This document shows positions 54,530 to 61,207 of a stretch of 61,207 nucleotides of DNA, one piece after another. Position 1 is the stretch's first letter. The number at the start of each line of letters is the position of its first letter. The stretch comes from Marmoricola sp. (lineage in GTDB: Bacteria > Actinomycetota > Actinomycetes > Propionibacteriales > Nocardioidaceae): the NCBI GenBank assembly GCA_025964775.1, contig JAOPYE010000041.1, forward strand, positions 1-61,207, written 5' to 3'. The position numbers were made by a program, and so were the translations under genes. Below the pieces are notes generated by a model. It searched no databases. It saw only the letters and a list, made by a program, of their open reading frames with translations, and had not been told where the DNA came from.

Positions 54530-54544
54530 GTCAACAGTGTTGAC
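54530..54544. promoter_or_regulatory. 15-bp operator palindrome, copy 3 (upstream of DapB-like 3 operon)
   Basis: GTCAACAGTGTTGAC on plus; GTCAACACTGTTGAC along the gene. Thirty bp separate it from the GTG, the same distance as for copy 2 and the LLM gene. Its TTGACT end may be the -35 box. Confidence 0.78.
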
Positions 54545-54567
54545 TCAGATGGGACGAACGGCCACCT

Positions 54568-55305
54568 TCAGTCCCGCAGCGGGGAGGCTTCCACTCCCTT
54601 GGTGATCGCCTCGGCGGCGTACAGGAGCCAGGAGTGCAGGCCCGAACGGCCGCCCTCGCGGTAACCGCGCAGGTTCGACTCGTACTGCGGGCGCAGTGCC
54701 AGGTGGCCGGCCTCGGGCACGACCACCGACGCCGGGTCGACGCCGCGGGAGACCAGGACCAGGCGTTCGGCGGCCCGCGCGACGATCCCGTTGTGGGAGG
54801 CGAAGGCGGCGACCGAGACCAGCTCGGCGTGGACCAGTGCACCGACCAGGAGCGCAGGTGCGGTGGTGGCGAGCAGGGTCTCCGACAGGCTGCCCAGCCG
54901 GGCCGCTCCTTCGGCATCCAGCGGTCGACCGAGCGACTCCTCGCGCACGTCCCCCTTGCCGGCCAGGGCGTGCAGCCGGGCGAACGCCTGCAGCGGGGTC
55001 GAGTTGATGACCGGGACCAGCGCCAGCGCACCGGCGCTCACCCGCACCGCGGCCTGGGCGATCTCGTCGCCCTCACCGGCGCGGATCTCCTCCAGGCTCG
55101 AGGCCGAGCCTTCGAGGACTGCCGAGGCGTGCGCTCCGCGCAGCAGCGACTCGGTCGTTTGTTCGGGGCGGGTCTTGCGCAGTCCGCGGTCGCGCAACAG
55201 GGCATCGATGCCGTCGCGGGCGGAGGCGAGGGCTGAGGGAACGCCGTCGAGCTCGGTCAACCAGGAAAGCGGATCAGCGCCCGGGACACGGGTAGGTTCA
55301 GCCAC
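54568..55305 (-). CDS. Degenerate Fic/DOC-like protein
   Basis: The 245-aa protein from GTG 55303-55305 is often annotated only as hypothetical or oxidoreductase. An N-terminal segment (GAHASAVLEGSASSLEEIRAGEG) resembles the helix preceding Fic domains (the S/T-x-x-IEG type). ELVSVAAFASHNGIVARAAERLVLVSRGVDP aligns with a Fic core whose HPFxDGNGR loop has become FASHNGIVAR, keeping His and N-G but losing Asp and the last Gly-Arg pair spacing. AMP-transfer activity is therefore doubtful. It is the backbone gene bordering the accessory block, divergent from the methyltransferase with about 34 bp between starts. Confidence 0.6.
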   Translation of the reverse strand: MAEPTRVPGADPLSWLTELDGVPSALASARDGIDALLRDRGLRKTRPEQTTESLLRGAHASAVLEGSASSLEEIRAGEGDEIAQAAVRVSAGALALVPVINSTPLQAFARLHALAGKGDVREESLGRPLDAEGAARLGSLSETLLATTAPALLVGALVHAELVSVAAFASHNGIVARAAERLVLVSRGVDPASVVVPEAGHLALRPQYESNLRGYREGGRSGLHSWLLYAAEAITKGVEASPLRD

Positions 55306-55339
55306 GCGGGCAAGGCTATCGGGTACGTTCGGCCTCACG

Positions 55340-56275
55340 ATGAGCCCCGATGACCGCGCGCTGACGCGCAGCCACGCACGCTCCTTCGCCGGTGTTGCGG
55401 AGGCGTACGACAGGGCTCGCCCGTCCTACCCCGACGAGTCGATCGGCTGGCTCGTTCCGAGCGAGAAGTCCCGCGTGCTCGAGCTGGGCGCCGGCACCGG
55501 CAAGCTCACCGAGCTCCTGGTCTCTGCCGGCCACGACGTGATCGCCACCGACCCGCTGCCCGAGATGCTCGACCACCTGCGCCGCCGCGTCCCGGGCGTG
55601 GCCGCCGCGGTGGCCACCGCCGAGCGGATCCCGCTGGCCTCGCGCTCGGTCGACGTCATCGTCTGCGCGCAGGCCTTCCACTGGTTCGAGCACGACGTCG
55701 CGATGCCCGAGATCGCCCGGGTGCTGCGGCCCGGCGGCGTCCTGGCCCTGGTCTGGAACATGCGCGACGAAGGCATCCCGTGGGTACGCAAGCTCGGAGC
55801 CGTCATCGGGTCCGAGGACCGGCCCGACCTGGCCGCACCGCTGGAGCAGTGCGAGTACTTCGGCCCCGTCGAGTACGGCGAATTCCGCTTCTGGCAGACC
55901 GTCCGCCGTCCGGGGCTCTTCGACCTGGTCCGGTCGCGTTCCTACATCGCGACCCTGTCCGAACCCGAGCGCGAGGACGTGCTGGACCGCGTCGGAGCCC
56001 TGTACGACGACTACGGCCGCGGCCCCGACGGGATGCAGCTGCCCTACCTGACCCGCTGCTTCCGCTCGGTGGTCACCGACGCTCCCCCGCCGCCGGTGGT
56101 GATCGAGCGTGTCGGCGACGAGGCCCTCGCGCTCATCGAGGGCGAGCCTGACGAGTACGACCCGGACGCGACGCAGGCGATCCAGCGGCCCGACACCGCA
56201 CCGCACGCCGTCGCGAAGCCGGTCGTTCCACCCCCGCCGGAGGACTCCGGCACCCTGCTCATCGACTTCCGGTAG
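55340..56275 (+). CDS. Class I SAM-dependent methyltransferase (UbiE/YcgJ-like)
   Basis: The 311-aa protein has RVLELGAGTGKLTELLVSAGHDVIATDPLPEML (motif I/II), VDVIVCAQAFHWFEHDVAMPEIARVLRPGGVLALVWNMRDE (the FHWF signature), a helical substrate region, and a Pro-rich C-terminal extension (KPVVPPPPEDSG). The substrate is unknown. It is followed 2 bp later by the sensor kinase gene, so it may be the first gene of the acetate-sensing operon, although the functional tie is not evident. Confidence 0.82.
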   Translation: MSPDDRALTRSHARSFAGVAEAYDRARPSYPDESIGWLVPSEKSRVLELGAGTGKLTELLVSAGHDVIATDPLPEMLDHLRRRVPGVAAAVATAERIPLASRSVDVIVCAQAFHWFEHDVAMPEIARVLRPGGVLALVWNMRDEGIPWVRKLGAVIGSEDRPDLAAPLEQCEYFGPVEYGEFRFWQTVRRPGLFDLVRSRSYIATLSEPEREDVLDRVGALYDDYGRGPDGMQLPYLTRCFRSVVTDAPPPPVVIERVGDEALALIEGEPDEYDPDATQAIQRPDTAPHAVAKPVVPPPPEDSGTLLIDFR

Positions 56276-56277
56276 TC

Positions 56278-57405
56278 ATGGCGGGCTGGCGACGTCGACC
56301 CGGCGGAAGGCGTGGCCTCGGCAACGAGGCCGACCGTGCCACGTTCCGGACCCTGCACACCGCTTCGCTCGCCTCGGCGGCGCTGCGAGCGGGTCTCGAC
56401 GAGACCGGAGTCGACACGAGTGTCAAGCACCTCCGCGCCCTGCTGGGGACCCCGGCCGTCGCGATGACCAATACCGAGCGCCTGCTTGGTCACGTGGGCC
56501 TCGACGACCACCACCGGGAGGGCGCGACCGCACTGGCCCACCGAGCGATCGCGGCAGGAACGACCGTGGTCTCGGCTGCCGGCGAGCTGGACTGCGAGAT
56601 TCCCGGGTGCGTGATCCGGCACGCGGTCGCGACCCCGCTGGTGATCGAGGACCGGGTTGCCGGCTGCCTGGTCGCCCTCACTGGACAACCTTCGGCGAGC
56701 CTGCTTCGCGCCACCGAGGAAGTTGCGGCCTGGGTCTCCAGCCAGCTCGACCTCGCCGAGCTGGACGCGTCCCGGCACCGGCTGGTCCAGGCCGAGGTCC
56801 GCGCGCTGCGGGCCCAGATCTCGCCGCACTTCCTCTACAACGCGCTCAACGCGATCGCGTCCTTCGTGCGCACCGACCCCGACCGCGCCCGTGAGTTGCT
56901 GCTCGAGTTCGCCGACTTCACCCGCTACTCGTTCCAGCGCACCGGTGAGTACACGACCCTGGACGAGGAGCTCCGCTCGATCGAGCGCTACCTCGTCCTG
57001 GAGCAGGCCCGCTTCGGCGACCGGTTGGGCGTCACCCTCCGGATCGCGCCGGAAGTCCTCGGCGTGACGATCCCGGTGCTGTCCCTGCAGCCGCTGGTGG
57101 AGAACGCCGTACGGCACGGCATCGCGGAGAAGCCGGGCGGCGGGCGGGTCACGATCCTCGCCGAGGACCTGGACCAGGAAGCGATCATCACCATCGAGGA
57201 CGACGGGGTCGGTGAGGACCCGGACCGCGTCCGGCGAGCGCTCGCCGGCGACGAGTCGCTGGACAGCATCGGCCTGAGCAACGTCGACGCACGGCTGCGT
57301 TCGGCGTACGGCGAGGATTACGGTCTAGTCGTGGAAACCGCCCTCGGTGCCGGCACCAAGGTGACGGTGCGCGTGCCCAAGTTCGCTCCCGGGGTGCGCC
57401 CGTGA
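56278..57405 (+). CDS. LytS-type sensor histidine kinase (GAF domain)
   Basis: The 375-aa kinase has a GAF-like sensory region at about 40-170 (VIRHAVATPLVIEDRVAGCLVALTG). The His_kinase box follows, QAEVRALRAQISPHFLYNALNAIASF with the phospho-His, then EFADFTRYSFQRTGEYTTLDEELRSIERYL, the N-box VLSLQPLVENAVRHGI and the G-boxes IEDDGVGEDPD and GLSNVDARLRS. No membrane helix is clear, so it is cytosolic, unlike classical LytS. It should autophosphorylate and pass phosphate to the LytTR regulator whose GTG overlaps its stop (GTGA). By neighbourhood it may sense a metabolite linked to acetate or pyruvate. Confidence 0.88.
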   Translation: MAGWRRRPGGRRGLGNEADRATFRTLHTASLASAALRAGLDETGVDTSVKHLRALLGTPAVAMTNTERLLGHVGLDDHHREGATALAHRAIAAGTTVVSAAGELDCEIPGCVIRHAVATPLVIEDRVAGCLVALTGQPSASLLRATEEVAAWVSSQLDLAELDASRHRLVQAEVRALRAQISPHFLYNALNAIASFVRTDPDRARELLLEFADFTRYSFQRTGEYTTLDEELRSIERYLVLEQARFGDRLGVTLRIAPEVLGVTIPVLSLQPLVENAVRHGIAEKPGGGRVTILAEDLDQEAIITIEDDGVGEDPDRVRRALAGDESLDSIGLSNVDARLRSAYGEDYGLVVETALGAGTKVTVRVPKFAPGVRP

Positions 57406-58169
57406 ACCAGAGATCCGAAGCGGCCCTCCAGGCAGGGATGCAGATCCTCGTCGTCGACGACGAGCGTCCTGCCCTCGACGAACTCGCCTACCTGTTGGGC
57501 CGCGACGAACGGGTCGACCGGGTGATCTGCTGCGACACCGCGACCGACGCCCTCAGGGTCCTGCGCGAAGCTCCCCCGGACGCCGTCTTCCTCGACATCG
57601 CCATGCCCGGCCTGACCGGCCTCGAGCTGGCCGAGGTGCTGGCTCGCTTCAAGCACCCGCCGCCCGTAGTCTTCGTGACAGCGCACGCCGAGCACGCCGT
57701 CGACGCCTTCGACCTCAACGCCGTCGACTACGTCCTCAAGCCGGTGCGCGAAGCCCGACTGCGTGAAGCCGTGCGCCGGATCGGCGCCGCCGGCAGCCCG
57801 CAGCAGGACGACGACGCCATCCCGGTCGAGCTCGGCGGCGTGACCCGCTTCATCAACCGGTCCGAGGTGACCTACGTCGAGGCGCACGGCGACTACGCCC
57901 GGCTGCACACCGCCACCGGCAGCCACCTGGTCCGGCTCCCGCTGACCACCCTCGAGGAGCGCTGGGCCGGTGCTGGTTTCGTCAGGATCCACCGGTCCCT
58001 GCTCGTCGCGCTCGGGCAGGTCGACGAGGTCCGGACCGATGGCGGGCACTGCACCGTCGTGATCGGCGGCCGCGAGTTGGCCGTCAGCCGACGTCAGTCG
58101 CCGATGCTGCGGGACCTGCTCCGCCAGCACCGACGCGCTCCAGGCGCTTCCGGCCCGTCGACCCGATGA
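57402..58169 (+). CDS. LytTR-family response regulator
   Basis: The 255-aa protein has a receiver domain (QILVVDDERPALDELAYLLG; acceptor Asp in AVFLDIAMPGLTGLELAEVL; Lys in YVLKPVREARL) and a C-terminal LytTR DNA-binding domain (TYVEAHGDYARLHTATGSHLVRLPLTTLEERWAGAGFVRIHRSLLVALGQVDEV). LytTR regulators bind paired direct repeats; likely targets are the transporter genes that follow. The kinase, regulator and small membrane gene overlap by 4 bp each. Similar pairs (MctS/MctR, and BtsSR/YpdAB in E. coli) control monocarboxylate uptake. Confidence 0.9.
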   Translation: MNQRSEAALQAGMQILVVDDERPALDELAYLLGRDERVDRVICCDTATDALRVLREAPPDAVFLDIAMPGLTGLELAEVLARFKHPPPVVFVTAHAEHAVDAFDLNAVDYVLKPVREARLREAVRRIGAAGSPQQDDDAIPVELGGVTRFINRSEVTYVEAHGDYARLHTATGSHLVRLPLTTLEERWAGAGFVRIHRSLLVALGQVDEVRTDGGHCTVVIGGRELAVSRRQSPMLRDLLRQHRRAPGASGPSTR

Positions 58170-58537
58170 CCGACGAACCCCCGGTCGTCCGCGTCCGGGT
58201 CACCGGCCCGCGGGGCGGCAGGCCGAGGCCGATGAGCGGCGCCTCCCAGATCGACGCCCGTACCGACGTCGGCGACATCTACATGCGCGCGCTGATGCGA
58301 ACCCAGCTCCGGCTCGCCCTCGGCGTGACCGCCGTCGTGCTGGCCACCATCGGGCTGCTCCCGGTCGCCTTCACGCTGTTCGGCGGGTTCGGCACGACGA
58401 CGCTGCTCGGGATCCCGCTCCCCTGGTTGCTCCTCGGCGGCGGCGTCTACCCGGTGCTCATCGCACTGGCGTGGGTCTTCGTCCGACGGGCCGAACGCAA
58501 CGAGCAGGCGTTCCTCGACCTGATCAGGCCGAAGTGA
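58166..58537 (+). CDS. Small two-helix membrane protein upstream of acetate symporter
   Basis: The 123-aa protein has a basic disordered N-terminus (RVRVTGPRGGRPRPMSG), two helices (LALGVTAVVLATIGLLPVAFTLF; LGIPLPWLLLGGGVYPVLIALAWVFV) and a charged C-terminus RRAERNEQAFLDLIRPK. It plays the positional part of the DUF485 protein YjcH that accompanies actP in many bacteria, though the sequence is divergent. The ATG overlaps the regulator stop (ATGA), and 7 bp separate it from the symporter. It probably forms a subunit or chaperone of the symporter. Confidence 0.75.
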   Translation: MTDEPPVVRVRVTGPRGGRPRPMSGASQIDARTDVGDIYMRALMRTQLRLALGVTAVVLATIGLLPVAFTLFGGFGTTTLLGIPLPWLLLGGGVYPVLIALAWVFVRRAERNEQAFLDLIRPK

Positions 58538-58544
58538 GGACCCG

Positions 58545-60059
58545 ATGAGCCCGGCGTACGGGATCACCGCGGTCGTGCTCGTCTCGGTCGCGACCCTGCT
58601 GGTCGGGGCCATCGGTCTGCGGATCTCGCGCACCACCAGCGACTTCTACGTCGCGTCGAGGGCGATCGGTCCGTCGCTGAACGCGTCCGCGATCAGTGGC
58701 GAGTACCTCTCCGCTGCGTCGTTCCTCGGTGTCGCCGGCCTGATCCTGGCGCGTGGGGTCGACACGCTCTGGTACCCGGTCGGCTGGACTGCTGGGTACC
58801 TGCTGCTGCTCTTGTTCGTCGCAGCCCCGTTGCGTCGGTCGCGGGCCTACACCCTGCCGGACTTCGCCGAGCTGCGCCTGGAGTCCCAGCCGGCTCGCCG
58901 GGTCGCGAGTGCCCTGGTCGGACTGATCGGCCTGCTCTACCTGATCCCGCAGTTCCGCGGAGCCGGGCTGACGTTGAGCGCCCTGACCGGAGCACCGACC
59001 TGGGTCGGCGCCGTGATCGTCGCCGGCGTCGTGGTGGCCAACGTCGTCTCGGGCGGCATGCGGAGCATCACGATCGCCCAGGCATTCCAGTACTGGCTCA
59101 AGCTGGTCGCGTTGCTGCTGCCTGCCATGTTCCTGCTCCGGGCCTGGCACCACGACGGCGGGCCCACCCACGGGTTGCACCTGTCGGACTGGGTCGAGCC
59201 GTTGCAGGGCCACTACGCGCTCTACCTGACGTACTCGCTGATCGTCGCGACCTTCCTCGGCACGATGGGCCTGCCGCACGTGGTCGTCCGGTTCTACACC
59301 AACCGGGACGGCCGGGCGGCCCGGCGTACGACCGTCTCGGTGCTGGCGCTGCTCAGCGCCTTCTACCTGCTACCGACCGTGTACGGCGCCCTCGGCCGGG
59401 TCTACGCCTCCGACCTGATCCGGTCGGGCCGGACCGACTCGGTCGTGCTGGAGCTCCCGCACCGCGTGCTGGGCGGCACCGCCGGCGACCTGCTGACCGC
59501 GCTGCTCGGGGCCGGGGCGTTCGCGGCCTTCCTGTCCACCTCGTCCGGCCTGGTCGTCTCGGTCTCGGGTGTCCTGTCGCAGGACCTGGTCAACCGATGG
59601 TTCGACGGCGTCCGCGCGTTCCGGCTCTCGGGTGTCGCGGTCGCTGCGGCAGCCTTGGTCCTGACGGCACTGTCGTCGGGGCTTGCGGTCGCCCATGCCG
59701 TCGAGCTCGCCTTCGCGGTCGCTGCCTCGACGTTCTCCCCGTTGCTGCTGCTCGGGATCTGGTGGCGCGGGCTGACCGCCCGCGGGGCGATCGCCGGACT
59801 CGTCGTCGGAGGGGGCCTGTCGACGGTTGCCGTCCTGGCCGTGATGGTCGGCGCGAACCCGATCGGGTGGCCGGGGGCGCTGCTCTCGCAGCCGGCGCTG
59901 ATCACGGTGCCGCTGGCGTTCGGGACCATGGTGCTCGGCTCGAAGCTCGGTCGGCGCGACCTGCCGGTCCACGTCGCGAGCACGATGGTCCGGCTGCACG
60001 CCCCGGAGGCCGTCGACCTTGACCGCGGCACGTTCCATCCCGACCGTCGCACCGTCTGA
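58545..60059 (+). CDS. Sodium/solute symporter, cation-acetate (ActP/MctC-like)
   Basis: The 504-aa SSS-family transporter has about 13 helices. N-terminal ISRTTSDFYVASRAIGPSLNASAISGEYLSAASFLGVAGLI is the SSS/ActP signature, followed by YTLPDFAELRLES, GLPHVVVRFYTNRDGRAARRTT and a core with FLSTSSGLVVSVSGVLSQDL. MctC of Corynebacterium and ActP of E. coli of this type import acetate, propionate and pyruvate. Placement with LytS/LytTR-type sensors and acs supports monocarboxylate uptake. Confidence 0.87.
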   Translation: MSPAYGITAVVLVSVATLLVGAIGLRISRTTSDFYVASRAIGPSLNASAISGEYLSAASFLGVAGLILARGVDTLWYPVGWTAGYLLLLLFVAAPLRRSRAYTLPDFAELRLESQPARRVASALVGLIGLLYLIPQFRGAGLTLSALTGAPTWVGAVIVAGVVVANVVSGGMRSITIAQAFQYWLKLVALLLPAMFLLRAWHHDGGPTHGLHLSDWVEPLQGHYALYLTYSLIVATFLGTMGLPHVVVRFYTNRDGRAARRTTVSVLALLSAFYLLPTVYGALGRVYASDLIRSGRTDSVVLELPHRVLGGTAGDLLTALLGAGAFAAFLSTSSGLVVSVSGVLSQDLVNRWFDGVRAFRLSGVAVAAAALVLTALSSGLAVAHAVELAFAVAASTFSPLLLLGIWWRGLTARGAIAGLVVGGGLSTVAVLAVMVGANPIGWPGALLSQPALITVPLAFGTMVLGSKLGRRDLPVHVASTMVRLHAPEAVDLDRGTFHPDRRTV

Positions 60060-60121
60060 CCCACCGGATCTCCTAGAAACGGCCTCGCCGTTCGTCGTGC
60101 CCGATCGACCGTTCACCGCTG

Positions 60122-60137
60122 TGTGACGTGGCACACA
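60122..60137. promoter_or_regulatory. CRP/GlxR-type site candidate upstream of satP
   Basis: TGTGACGTGGCACACA matches TGTGA-N6-TCACA with one mismatch. The offset view GTGTG-N6-CACAC (60121-60136) is a perfect palindrome. It lies about 100 bp before the ATG of the SatP-type gene, in a 180-bp gap that otherwise shows no gene. cAMP-CRP-type control of acetate genes is known in actinobacteria. Confidence 0.45.
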
Positions 60138-60239
60138 CCGCTGCACCCGACGCGTTGGGCGACGACTCATCAGTAACCCCTACCGGTCTCCGGGCCTGCC
60201 TTCCTAATCTCAGCGGGTCCACCGACCCAGGGAGAAACC

Positions 60240-60896
60240 ATGTCCGTCACTCACGCGCCCGCCACCCCGGCGGTTCCCGTCCAGGACCGGGGCTCTGCGC
60301 CCATGCCTGCCCAGACCGAGGCCGCTCCGGCACCGGGATCGCACATCGCCGACCCGGCCCCGCTCGGGCTCGCCGCGTTCGCACTGACCACCTTCATCCT
60401 CAGCTTCGTCAACACCGGGATCTTCAAGGCTGAGCCGGTCGTCTTCGGCGCGGCCCTGGCCTACGGCGGCATAGCCCAGCTCGCCGCCGGCATGTGGGAG
60501 TTCGCCAAGGGCAACACCTTCGGCGCGACCGCGTTCACCTCGTACGGCGCATTCTGGATCTCGTTCTGGTACCTGACCGGCCACACCGACCTCAGCGGCG
60601 TCGCTGCCTCTGACGCAGGCAAGGGTGTCGGGCTGTTCCTGCTGGCCTGGGGCATCTTCACGCTCTACATGACCATCGGAGCCGCCCGCGTCAGCATGGC
60701 TGTGTTCACCGTGTTCGCCCTGCTGACGATCACCTTCGGTCTCCTGGCCTGGGGCAAGTTCGCCACCTCGACCACGATCACCCACGTGGGCGGCTGGACG
60801 GGACTGGCCACGGCCGCCGCTGCTTGGTACGCCTCGCTCGGTGGGGTGACGGCCTTCACCCACGGCAAGTCGCTGGTGCCCACCGGCCCGCGCTGA
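60240..60896 (+). CDS. Acetate uptake transporter (SatP; GPR1/FUN34/YaaH family)
   Basis: The 218-aa protein has about 45 N-terminal Pro/Ala-rich residues, then six helices. The family signature is present as ADPAPLGLAAFALTTFILSFVNTG (the NPAPLGL motif with Asp for Asn), GGIAQLAAGMWEFAKGNTFGATAFTSYGAFW and later helices. SatP moves acetate and succinate with protons. AGGGAGAAACC precedes the ATG. It stands between the ActP-type symporter and acs, giving two acetate importers in one locus. The 148 bp to acs hold no other gene. Confidence 0.9.
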   Translation: MSVTHAPATPAVPVQDRGSAPMPAQTEAAPAPGSHIADPAPLGLAAFALTTFILSFVNTGIFKAEPVVFGAALAYGGIAQLAAGMWEFAKGNTFGATAFTSYGAFWISFWYLTGHTDLSGVAASDAGKGVGLFLLAWGIFTLYMTIGAARVSMAVFTVFALLTITFGLLAWGKFATSTTITHVGGWTGLATAAAAWYASLGGVTAFTHGKSLVPTGPR

Positions 60897-61044
60897 CGGG
60901 CGTGCGGGGCCGGGATGCAACGCGATCGCAACGCCGCTCGCGCGACGCTCGACCCCGCCCCACTCGTCGTCGGGCTCAACGCGTCCTAGGCTGGCCGGAG
61001 CCTCACCCACCGGCCGCACACCCACACGTCCGAGGAGTCTCTTC

Positions 61045-61207
61045 ATGAGCAACGAAGCGCTGGCCAACCTGAGCACCGAAGAGCGGCGGTTCGAGCCGCC
61101 GGCTGGTCTTGCTGCGCAGGCGAATCTGACTGCGGCCAGTTATGAGGAGGCGACCGCGGACCGCCTCGGGTTCTGGGAGAAGCAGGCCGACCGGTTGACG
61201 TGGGACA
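61045..61207 (+). CDS. acs: Acetyl-CoA synthetase (5' end only)
   Basis: The window ends 54 codons into this gene. The N-terminus MSNEALANLSTEERRFEPP, then FAAQANLT-like LAAQANLTAASYEEATADRLGFWEKQADRLTW is the typical start of AMP-forming acetate-CoA ligases (FAANANVT...YE...DPEGFWAEQA). GAGGAG lies about 9 bases before the ATG. The product would activate imported acetate with ATP and CoA. The position after the two acetate transporters fits. The adenylation motifs are outside the window. Confidence 0.85.
   Translation, partial: MSNEALANLSTEERRFEPPAGLAAQANLTAASYEEATADRLGFWEKQADRLTWD

Overview
The window is GC-rich throughout, uses many GTG starts and packs its genes with 1-4 bp overlaps. It carries several marks of actinobacteria: a topA with a lysine-rich tail, a helicase/Tad/ssd/HAD neighbourhood, F420-linked enzymes, an actinobacterial zincin (DUF2342) and a 13E12-type DUF222-HNH protein. 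It looks like a chromosomal segment of a Nocardioidaceae-type organism (Nocardioides or a relative). The family placement is inference from gene content and style, not from a search. No rRNA, CRISPR array, transposase or phage gene is visible.

Layout. 0-2.2 kb: a partial frame, a possible small membrane protein and a DUF222/HNH endonuclease. 2.3-10.4 kb: tilS, a DUF2342 metalloprotease, the PBP4-type carboxypeptidase dacB and divergent ppa, then a methyltransferase, an acyl-CoA oxidase-like enzyme and a secreted NlpC/P60 hydrolase. 10.4-14.3 kb: a thiamine ABC transporter (ATPase, fused permease, lipoprotein) preceded by a clear TPP riboswitch. 14.3-17.3 kb: an SDR / DapB-like dehydrogenase / MBL-fold operon with a KstR-type box just upstream. 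17.3-19.7 kb: three tandem related secreted proteins with LPNTG sortase signals, one of them overlapping a hotdog thioesterase. 19.8-30.2 kb: tRNA-Thr(CGU), a TAP-like hydrolase, holB-tmk, topA, a methyltransferase and the proton-pumping pyrophosphatase hppA, which is flanked by two REP-like palindromes. 30.3-39.1 kb: a STAS protein, a MrfA/YprA-type helicase, an F420/PPOX protein, a complete small Tad pilus locus, ssd and a HAD phosphatase. From memory this order resembles the M. tuberculosis Rv3644c-Rv3667 region.

39.4-54.5 kb looks like an accessory block set into that backbone. It holds an esterase, two more DapB-like dehydrogenases, an SMP-30 lactonase, an F420-type luciferase-family enzyme, two TetR and one IclR regulators, a UBP zinc finger, a cNMP-fused thioredoxin-reductase-like flavoprotein, an SDR, LuxC and LuxE homologues, a CYP125-like P450 and another SDR. 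Two sets of repeated operator-like sequences tie it together. An identical 15-bp palindrome precedes three transcription units. A tandem pair of 16-bp palindromes at an 18-bp pitch occurs both between the divergent IclR/TetR genes and directly before luxE. I infer a co-regulated pathway in which a steroid-, terpenoid- or lipid-like acid is oxidised by the P450, activated and reduced through an acyl-enzyme to an aldehyde by LuxE/LuxC, and then handled by the SDRs and DapB-like enzymes. This is the best candidate for an undescribed system in the window.

54.5-61.2 kb: a degenerate Fic-like protein, a methyltransferase, and an acetate module made of a LytS-type kinase, a LytTR regulator, a small membrane protein, an ActP-type symporter, a SatP-type acetate transporter and the start of acs.
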